A stretch of 64,000 nucleotides of DNA from Ecdyonurus torrentis (lineage: Eukaryota; Arthropoda; Insecta; Ephemeroptera; Heptageniidae): NCBI GenBank assembly GCA_949318235.1, contig OX439131.1:37116828-37180827 (forward strand). Direction: 5' to 3'. The translations under genes and the position numbers were made by a program. Shown here one piece after another: positions 55,753 to 64,000 of this stretch; position 1 is the first letter of the stretch, and every line of letters begins with the position of its first letter. The notes under the pieces are model-generated. The model ran no database searches and had not been told where the DNA came from. It was given only the letters and a program-made list of their open reading frames with translations.

Positions 55753-56228
55753 AGATATATGACATGTTACAGTAAAAAAAAAGTCTGAAATGAACTCATC
55801 CTTTAAAAATACTATAAAAATTATGAGTATGATTTTTTTTTTATTATTATATTTATTTTTATTAGACAAAAAGTTAATGGGTTGTATTACTTTAATAGAA
55901 AAAATTCCTGAAATAGAGATTTTACTCTTCTATATAATATTTAAATTTAAAGTATTGTTAATTTATATAATATTTCTTAGCAATATAATCACAGGGTCTA
56001 TTTATATGCGGGTAACCTTAAATCAGTTCATATTTTATAGTATAGTTAAATGGAACGTACTTACCATAAGGTCTTACTAAAATTTTAAGTTTAATAACCG
56101 TTCTTAAATATTGCTATAAAATAAAAGAGAGCTTTTAAAAATAATGGAATCAAAATCACAATTGAATATTCGTTCTTCGTACATTAAATATATATATATG
56201 ATAAGAAAATTTCTTGGTGAAATAAATT
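55746..56228. other. AT-rich non-coding stretch
   Basis: A 96-codon plus-strand frame (55790-56080) is Ile/Leu/Phe-rich. Because AT-rich DNA makes hydrophobic frames by chance and no homology is visible, I do not call a gene. Confidence 0.4.
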
Positions 56229-56236
56229 ACTGTCTT

Positions 56237-56320
56237 ACCTTCTGTGAAGACACTGGGCTTTACACTCGCTGATGTCACTATTTTAAATAACAATGATAAA
56301 ATAATCGTCACTTTGTACAT
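56237..56320 (-). CDS. Candidate first coding exon with signal peptide
   Basis: On the minus strand an ATG with A at -3 starts MYKVTIILSLLFKIVTSA, followed by SVKPSVFTE. The frame then meets ACAGAAG/GTAAGACAG, a strong splice donor, in phase 1. A Lys, a hydrophobic core and a T-S-A end are what a secretory signal peptide with a small-residue cleavage site looks like. Local GC rises over the last 45 bases before the donor. Reading through the donor, the frame ends at 56156. No downstream exon is recognised and no family can be named. Chance hydrophobic frames are common in AT-rich DNA, so this is a hypothesis. Confidence 0.22.
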
Positions 56321-56399
56321 AATAATAAAAACACTCAATTCACAGTCTTTTTTAAAATTACATAGCTATGTTATTTACACACAATGTTTAACGTTTTCG

Positions 56400-56404
<5 letters not shown>

Positions 56405-56442
<38 letters not shown>
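56405..56442 (+). repeat. (AT)n microsatellite, about 38 bp
   Basis: Perfect AT array about 85 bases upstream (minus strand) of the candidate signal-peptide exon. Confidence 0.93.
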
Positions 56443-56449
<7 letters not shown>

Positions 56450-57510
56450 TGATTTCTTTCATGGAAATTAACTACTTTAATTATTATACTACAAATCATT
56501 TAAAAGTAATTTCCGTGCAGTTAAAAATCAATTAAAATTTGAACTTGTAACACTAACTGTCAAACACAGAAAAACTTAACTCAAGTATTATTATATTATT
56601 TTTATGATTTTTTTGAACAAGTCATAAATTGTTTACGATAAAATTTGACATAAAGTATGCTTTTGTATCAAATAAGTCAAAACCACATTGAAATTTTTAA
56701 AAGTTCCAATTAAAATATTTTCAACAGTATTCATTTTCTTTTCAGATTTATTCTATATATTTATTCAAGTTTAAAATGTGTTAATTTGTTTGTACAAATT
56801 TTTGTCAGTCAGAAAGAAGATTTTTTTATTTCAGTATTATTTATGACATTTATAATAAAATATTCACTTCCTTTTAAAATTCTGAAGACTAAAAAAAGAA
56901 AATGAAAAAAAAAATCTTTTTCACGCCTTTTTGGTTATTTTACACTTTTTTTTAAAACAAAATAAGGAAAGAACACAAAAAATAGCAACATAAAACCTGG
57001 AAAATGTATAACATACGTCTTTTTCCCCCACTATTAAAATAAATCTCATCAAAATTAAAAGTTCATAAAAAACATTGTGCTCCATTAAAAGACCTTTGGC
57101 TATTTGATGGTTATAGAGTACAATATGATATGTATTTAGTACTAGTATGTAAAATTTCATAATTTGTTTTTACTTCAACGTTGAAATACCTACCGCCCAA
57201 AATTTTAGACTGTGGTTAGATTAAAGACATTGAACAACTTCATAAGGAACGCTAAACCAAACTTGAAATTAATATTGATTTGCTCTTTGTAGCTTTGACT
57301 TTTATACAATTGCTTTAACAATAAACGACATTACACATAGGAATGAGCTGATTGGTTGGTTATTTGTGGATACTACAGTATATTATTGTTTCTTGCTATA
57401 TAGCTTCCATAGGTAAATAATATCTTGTATAGATCTAAATTAAAGGTTTTGGGCAAATCATTATTGATTTTGAGTATGATATAACATCGCCCACATTGAA
57501 ATGAACTGTA
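56443..57510. other. AT-rich non-coding stretch
   Basis: CCGCCCAAAATTTTA near 57192 and TAAAGGTTTTGGGC near 57436 form a weak inverted pair. I do not call an element. The minus-strand frame at 56921-57160 has no domain. Confidence 0.45.
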
Positions 57511-57645
57511 TTAAAGGGATCCTGGCCTCAAAATACGTTTTTTGGCATTTTTTCGTTAACATGAGTGTTATAATACATGTAAAATTCATTTTCATCAAAG
57601 TTCGCTGCAAATTGGGGATATTTAGGGACGAAGTAAAAAAAAGCT

Positions 57646-57669
57646 GGTAAAGGTGACGTCACCTTTACC
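57646..57669. repeat. 24-bp perfect palindrome centred on a CRE
   Basis: GGTAAAGGTGAC is followed immediately by its exact reverse complement, placing TGACGTCA (57654-57661) at the centre. A second CRE, GACGTGACGTCACAAC, lies about 95 bases to the right. Perfect symmetry of this length is rare by chance and may be a bZIP dimer target or a folding nucleus. Confidence 0.9.
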
Positions 57670-57882
57670 ACAGGCAAAGGTTTGGCAAACCTGCACAGTA
57701 TAAAAATTTAACAATAGTGATTTGAGTTGTGGAAGGGGTTGTAAGACGTGACGTCACAACTCATAGAATTTTTACACAGAACTGCATAAGGGTTATTTTT
57801 CAGTGTCATGTAGAGGAAAAATGAGCCTTATACAGAAAATTGAATATATAGTTTTGTTTTGCTTGGCACGCGCCTGCATATA

Positions 57883-58250
57883 TACCTGACAAAACGACCC
57901 CAATTATCTTATGCGTCAATGATTTTGATAGTTTGCGAAGAAACAGTCACAGTGAATCAAATTTATTTTAGATTTAAGTTTTATTAAAAATCATGCATAT
58001 TTATTTTTTGATCGAAGTTCTAGCAAGATTTTGAACTGCAGTGATTTAAAAGTAATGAGTATTACGTAATGTTTTTTATTTGAATATATTGCTTTAAAAT
58101 GAAGCTGGAACTTCGATCAAAAAAGAAATATGCATGATTTTTAATAAAACTAACATCTAAAATTAATTTGATTCCCTGTGACTGTTTCTTCGCAAACTAT
58201 CAAAATCATTGACGCGTTATAATTGGGGTCGTTTTTTCAGGTATCAGGTA
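57883..58250. repeat. Inner foldback: two arms of about 142-147 bp
   Basis: The left arm starts TACCTGACAAAACGACCCCA. The reverse complement of the right arm starts TACCTGATACCTGAAAAAAC, then GACCCCAATTATAACGCGTC. Both share AATGATTTTGATAGTTTGCG, AAGAAACAGTCAC and TTTTTGATCGAAGTTC. The loop is about 79 bases (58025-58103). The arms differ at scattered sites, so this is an older hairpin. Confidence 0.85.
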
Positions 58251-58556
58251 TTCCCTTTTATTGAAAAACTGCTCTTTGTTCGCCTATTTTTATACTGCAC
58301 CTCCTCTCTCTCAACTCCTTTCCCTCAATTCATAGTTTACTTTCCCTCTCATCGTTTACTAATATTTCTTTCACTGAAGAAGCAACATTGTTGCCATTTA
58401 AAAAATAGAATTAGGCTAATTTATTTTTTAAAAAAATTAAAAATTGGGCAAATAATTTTTTTAGTCACAAATGTATTTTATAATGCATTAAGACCACATT
58501 ACACTCGCATTTCTTTAGTTTTGGGAGGACTGGTAACCATGCCAGGATCCCTTTAA

Positions 58557-59000
58557 GTACTTCCTTTAAGCATTATTCATAAAAATTAAAATAACATAAA
58601 TTTAGTATGAAATTTCAAATGTACAGAAACATAAATGTTATCTTTAGTTTCATAAAAACATATATTTGCATTTTTAGCTGTAAAAAATGATTACTTTAAA
58701 AATCACACTCTTTTTGTTTTAAAATAAACAATAATACACGTAACTATTATTTATAACATCATAATTAATCATAATTTAATAATATTTATGATTCAGTAAT
58801 AAAATTATTTAAGGTGAAACAAACGGTGTAACATTATTTTCTCTAGAGAGGATAAAGAAAAGTTAAGCAAGTACAGAACATTCAATTAGTAAGTTTCACA
58901 CTTGGGAAAGACATATACTAAAACTTAACAAACATAATAAACTTTAGAGAAAGTAGGGTAAATAGTCTAAACTGCATTGTAAAATCTATTTTACCTCAGC
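58557..59000. other. AT-rich non-coding stretch
   Basis: No feature can be supported. Confidence 0.55.
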
Positions 59001-59021
59001 AAAAAAAAAAAAAAAAAAAAA
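59001..59021 (+). repeat. Poly-A run (A21)
   Basis: Uninterrupted A homopolymer. Confidence 0.9.
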
Positions 59022-59520
59022 CTATTAAGTCAAAGGATAAAATTTAATAATTTTATAACTTTATATTTATTCAAAAACAAATAATTATTTTAAATTCGCA
59101 TGATAAAATTGTGTATAACCACAGGTGCTGAAAATGTGTTTCTATACATATAGAAAATAACACCTGCTGCAATGAAAATTTTTAGATGTGATATATATAC
59201 AAAATGTTGTAAATTGATATTTAATTCGTTTTAGATAACAAGAAAGTAAATACATTGAAAATTCTTTATTATATTAAAATAAAACAATTTGTGTGTTATC
59301 ATATACAAATGCAATAATTATTGCTAATTTTATTTGGTGTACGAGGAAAACTTCAAAGATCAAATTTTATGATATTTAGAATAACATTTATTTTGTATCT
59401 AATGTAATTTAAAGGTAATTTAATTACTTTTGCAGTAACTTTTTTTTTTACTAAAATGTTAAATAAAATAGTAAAATGATTAAGCTAGACTAACCCTAAC
59501 ATGGGTATAGGGTCTATGCA
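59022..59520. other. AT-rich non-coding stretch
   Basis: Ends with CTAACCCTAACATGGGTATA, which contains two CTAACC units. That is too few to call telomeric repeat. Confidence 0.5.
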
Positions 59521-59523
59521 TTC

Positions 59524-59800
59524 ATGTTAAAGTCGACGCCATATTGGCTAACTCAATAACATGGGTGACATAGGATAAAAATCTTTTTGCCAGTTTAAAA
59601 ACACTATATGTAATATTTTTGAGAGCATTTCGATGCTGTAAATATGTTGAATTAGTCTTACTCTTAAGTATGTGAGAAAAATAACAATAACAAAAAATTA
59701 ACTGATTTCCCAAAGAAAATTGGCTTAAATGAAGTTTGTCCTATGCTGAGCAATGTTATGCACTACTCCAGTATGGCCTCCAAGCGCAATAAATATGACG
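59524..59800. mobile_element. Diverged inverted-repeat element
   Basis: The left block GACGCCATATTGGCTAACTC, then AATAACATGGGTGACATAGG, pairs imperfectly with the reverse complement of the right block GGCCATACTGGAGTAGTGC, ATAACATTGCTCAGCATAGG. A frame on each strand lies inside without a domain. The right block also resembles 1355-1436. A CRE octamer at 59796-59803 lies at the right edge. Arms are only about 70% similar by eye, so the ends are uncertain. Confidence 0.4.
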
Positions 59801-59803
59801 TCA

Positions 59804-60561
59804 TCCGCATACACCCTATATAGTTTCAATCAGTTAAAAATTTCACATGCTATTTTTAATGTTAATATTATTTTTATTATCTTCTTCAGTAATACATCTT
59901 CTATATCCCCAAAAATTCGCAATCCAATTTATGAAGTATTTTCTGTTTATCATTTTTATATTACAGATTTTGTATTATGAAAAATATATGAATAAAATTC
60001 CAAACATGAAAAATATAGATACTTTTGAATAACATAAAGTAAAAATAATCCATTGGAATTTAAATGTTATATATAACACAATAAATAAATCACAAAATTC
60101 CTTTTGTCTTTCAATTAGCTAAAAATGTATACACTTTTGTAAGGTTTACCACAAAAAACATTTAGGATTTTTTTTTTGTATTATTATTATAGAAAAAAAT
60201 AATAATAAATTATTTTTGATCCCTTGATATAAAATATGACCTAAGCATTTGACTTTTAACTTGTCATAATATTGATTTTAAAATATAATATAAACTTCTA
60301 TTAATCTCCCTCAGTGTATACGTACTTGTCAAAAGGTTTAATATCACAACTTTCATTTTATATTTAATACAGCATAATAACAACAAACATAATACGAAAA
60401 AAAAAAATTATTATTTATTGGAAAATATTATATTATTAATAAAATTCTTAAAACCAAGTTTTATAAATACACAACATAAAATATAAACTTTGTTTTTAAA
60501 ACGTATATATAACTGTGTTTTATTATTTTGAATTTAATAATATCAAGTGGGAGATTTTGTA
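59804..60561. other. AT-rich non-coding stretch
   Basis: No feature can be supported. Confidence 0.55.
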
Positions 60562-60897
60562 TTAAAGGAATAGACCAGAGAAAAACATAAGCATTTATAT
60601 CACAAAACACTTGATGAGATTTACATAAATAGCATTAGTTTGTCTCAAAACCCTCTCCGTAGCAGTGATCAGAAAATTCGATTTATGCAACCCTCACAAT
60701 ATTTTCATACTAATTTTTGCATGTTTATGACGTCATAAACATGAATTTTCATTCAAATTGCATACTTTACAGTGTTTTTACGCTCTCTCGTGGGACTACA
60801 TTAAAATTCTGGTAACAATTGTCATCAGTTTTGAAGATCCCATTTCGTGTTTATTCATTAAAAAGCACATGTTGTTTTATGTGGTCTATGGCTTTAA
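60562..60897 (+). mobile_element. TTAA MITE family member B2
   Basis: Ends are TTAAAGGAATAGACCAGAG and, reverse-complemented, TTAAAGCCATAGACCACAT. The core blocks AAAAACATAAGCATTTATAT, GCAACCCTCACAATATTTTC, ATGACGTCATAAACATG and CGCTCTCTCGTGGGACTACA match copy B1 at 47052 almost base for base. It lies about 550 bases from copy A2, which is in opposite orientation. Confidence 0.87.
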
Positions 60898-61451
60898 ATG
60901 TTTTATTTTTACAAAGTAATAAGGTCATTGATGTAATAATATTCAACACAGTTTCAGTTACTACGTAAATGTTATTGTTGCTACAATTAATTATTTCCAC
61001 CAGCTGAGGTGTGTATTTGTTGAAATGCACTATATAATTTATAGTTACAAAATGTGCAGAAAAAGCTTACATTTACGAGTACAAACTCATGTTTTGTAAA
61101 GTCATATAAACACGTATATATATAACCTTTTGCAAAATTGCAATTTAAGTTAGAAAGCAAAAGCGTTGAAACTAGTGCTAAAAGATTCTGATTATATTTC
61201 ATATGGAAATAAAAAGTATTTGAGTAAAGTTAAAACAAATTATAATATTTTAATAGAATAAAAAAGTTAATTAATAAATATAATGTAAAATATTTTTCTA
61301 TTATCAATTAACGGTAACTTGTATATTACACTAAACGATTAATATAATATTATAATTAGAAATTTATTAATTTTGAGCTAAATTCAATTAATACACTCAT
61401 GTTACACGTATTTTCATACAAATGGAAAAAAATATTTCTAATAGTTTAAGT
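60898..61451. other. AT-rich non-coding stretch
   Basis: Lies between two MITE copies of the same superfamily. A minus-strand 71-codon frame (60987-61202) shows no domain. Nothing else is seen. Confidence 0.45.
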
Positions 61452-61789
61452 TTAAAGTGACCTTAGCAACATGCCCTTTTAATTCATTAAACACAAAATG
61501 TGACATCCAAAAGCATTTTCAATTTTTACTATTACTCAAATGTAGCCCCACAAGAGAGCGCGAAAAAGTTGTAAAGTAGGCAGAATGCATAAATTTTGAA
61601 TATTTCTGACGTCAGGATTGTTAACATTCAATGGAAAAAATTTGTGCAGGTTGCATAAGCTCAAATTTTGATTATACGTTTAGGGCATTAAAATTATGTT
61701 CTTGGACAATATAATTGTATTTTTGAAAATCCTTTTTTGTGTTTGATAAATTAAAAAGGCATGTTGAACGGTCTGAACGATTCCTTTAA
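61452..61789 (-). mobile_element. TTAA MITE family member A2
   Basis: Read on the minus strand it begins TTAAAGGAATCGTTCAGACC. It matches A1 at 44651 through CATGCCTTTTTAATTTATC, ATTTTGAAAATCCTTTTTT equivalents, CTGACGTCAG (61607-61614), CTACTTTACAAC and CGCGCTCTCTTGTGGGGCTA. TTAA lies at both ends. There is no coding capacity. Confidence 0.87.
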
Positions 61790-61818
61790 GATCTTTTACA
61801 TTATATATTTATATAATA

Positions 61819-61838
61819 TCTCTCTCTCTCTCTCTCTC
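61819..61838 (+). repeat. Short (CT)n array
   Basis: About 20 bases of CT. Confidence 0.9.
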
Positions 61839-62983
<1,145 letters not shown>

Positions 62984-63035
62984 TAGATTACATTTTATAT
63001 ATACCATACACAAAAAATCAATGTTTTAGAGTGAG

Positions 63036-63038
<3 letters not shown>

Positions 63039-63074
<36 letters not shown>
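63039..63074 (+). repeat. (CT)n microsatellite, about 36 bp
   Basis: Perfect CT array. Confidence 0.94.
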
Positions 63075-63077
<3 letters not shown>

Positions 63078-63583
63078 CACTAAAATGTAAGAAAAGTATA
63101 TTATTTATTTATTTTCTAAACACGATAACAAAATGGAGACTACAAGTCTATATAAAATATATAAAGTAAATCTGGGTCACTTTTTCTTACATATTTAATA
63201 TTTTTTAGTCTATATTCATATACCTTTTACAATGTTCTATTTAAAACCAAGTTTTATTACATATGGGTTAAAATAAGACAGAGATATAGTCAAGAGTGTT
63301 TTTTTTTTTAAAAAAAAGAGGGTTTATTTTCATATGTGGGAGTTTGGAAGTAATATAGGTTTTTAAATTAATTTTGTGGAAATGAAAAATGAAAATTTTC
63401 TATGGTTATGTTTGGCTATCTATTATTATGTATAATGTCTTCAAATATATCAATGGTGATTTGGTATAAGTGCATTTTTAAAAGTGTTTGATGCTCGGAA
63501 CTTTTAAACTACCCAAATGAAAAGAAAAAAAAAGTATGATTACTGTATTATACTTTCATACCTAACTAGATATTGTTTGAATT
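63075..63583. other. AT-rich non-coding stretch
   Basis: No feature can be supported. Confidence 0.55.
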
Positions 63584-63604
63584 AAAAAAAAAAAAAAAAA
63601 AAAA
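63584..63604 (+). repeat. Poly-A run (A21)
   Basis: Uninterrupted A homopolymer followed by GAAAAAAG. Confidence 0.9.
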
Positions 63605-64000
63605 GAAAAAAGATTGGCTATACTTGGATGTTACCTGAGTGATAATGAATCACAGAAATAGTCAAACTTAACCAAACAAGCCCTATACTTAGTTATAACA
63701 CAAACTAGTATAGTTTTTAGAATATTGCAATTAAAAATAACTGCATTTTTATCGTTCTCCTTTACTAATTTTAATAAAAATTATTTTATTTGCTCTATTA
63801 TCTATTATTTTATTTATCACGATTTACAAAAATAAATATTTATTTCACATTATATTTGTTTTATTCTTAATTGTCAACATACGCAAATAACCTACTTATT
63901 TATTTAGTAAATGTAAAACAAGTACTTTTGTACACACAATCTAGATTTACAAACAAAGTATACAACACAATATACTTTGCATTGCTCTCTTTTCTGTATT
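63605..64000. other. AT-rich non-coding stretch to the window end
   Basis: No feature can be supported. Confidence 0.55.

Larger units (their letters stand above)
57511..58556 (+). mobile_element. 1046-bp TTAA element with nested inverted repeats
   Basis: Terminal inverted repeats TTAAAGGGATCCTGGC and GCCAGGATCCCTTTAA are perfect over 16 bases and carry TTAA at both ends. Inside are two CRE octamers, one within a 24-base perfect palindrome, and a second long inverted repeat whose arms are 57883-58024 and 58104-58250. A 115-codon frame (58209-58556) runs through the right arm to the terminus without a domain, and there is no transposase. It is best read as a non-autonomous element, either compound or with one foldback inserted in another. 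Confidence 0.82.

Noticed and set aside
55790..56080. 96-codon hydrophobic frame as a membrane protein
   Set aside because: AT-rich DNA produces Ile/Leu/Phe-rich frames by chance. GC content does not differ from the flanks and no family is recognised.
57192..57449. Inverted pair CCGCCCAAAATTTTA / TAAAGGTTTTGGGC as element ends
   Set aside because: Only about ten paired bases with mismatches; chance is likely in AT-rich DNA.
58209..58556. 115-codon frame as a transposase inside the 1046-bp element
   Set aside because: It runs through the inner foldback arm and into the terminal repeat, has no catalytic DDE spacing or other domain, and lacks counterparts in the other elements.
59497..59512. 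Telomere-like CTAACCCTAAC
   Set aside because: Only two partial units, with no array on either side.

Overview
This window looks like non-coding DNA from an animal, probably an invertebrate. The sequence is very AT-rich (roughly three quarters A+T by eye) and is broken up by unusually long, nearly perfect microsatellites: (AT)n, (GA/CT)n and two (CA)n arrays. It also carries many A or T runs of 20-58 bases. The remnants of non-LTR retrotransposons, the TTAA-bounded foldback elements and the splice-like signals are all eukaryotic. There are no ribosome binding sites, operons or dense genes. I cannot name the species or phylum from sequence alone.

No complete gene is recognisable. Almost every long reading frame is a translated microsatellite (Ile-Tyr, Arg-Glu, Ser-Leu or Cys-Val repeats) or AT-rich noise. 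The only protein I recognise is the C-terminal end of a CR1/L2/Jockey-like retrotransposon reverse transcriptase. It occurs twice, both on the minus strand: a short diverged 3' end at 1.4-1.95 kb and a longer copy at 35.67-36.55 kb. The second copy carries a 305-bp, apparently perfect inverted duplication of itself.

Layout. 0-9 kb: AT-rich DNA, retroelement 3' ends (1.2-1.9, 6.04, 6.9-7.1 kb) and one CpG-dense patch (3.4 kb). 9-14 kb: clustered long AT and CT arrays. 14.3-15.1 kb: two abutting AGCATAA-rich inverted-repeat elements, the first holding a nested 279-bp foldback; a third copy is at 18.75 kb. 16.5-24 kb: a promoter-like CpG patch, a two-copy dispersed repeat, a small foldback and a possible recursive splice site (21.68 kb). 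24-35 kb: microsatellites with a few GC-richer patches. 35.7-37 kb: the retrotransposon. 38-43 kb: CT arrays and a 317-bp foldback. 43.8-61.8 kb: most of the TTAA or foldback elements, including a four-member family of about 340 bp and a 1046-bp element with an inner inverted repeat. A candidate signal-peptide first exon lies at 56.2-56.3 kb on the minus strand.

The most striking global signal is the CRE palindrome TGACGTCA. I found 16 exact copies where base composition predicts fewer than one. Eight lie inside foldback elements and eight lie outside. The window is best read as a large intron or intergenic region shaped by MITE-like elements and microsatellite growth, with a few weak exon and splice candidates that need transcript evidence.
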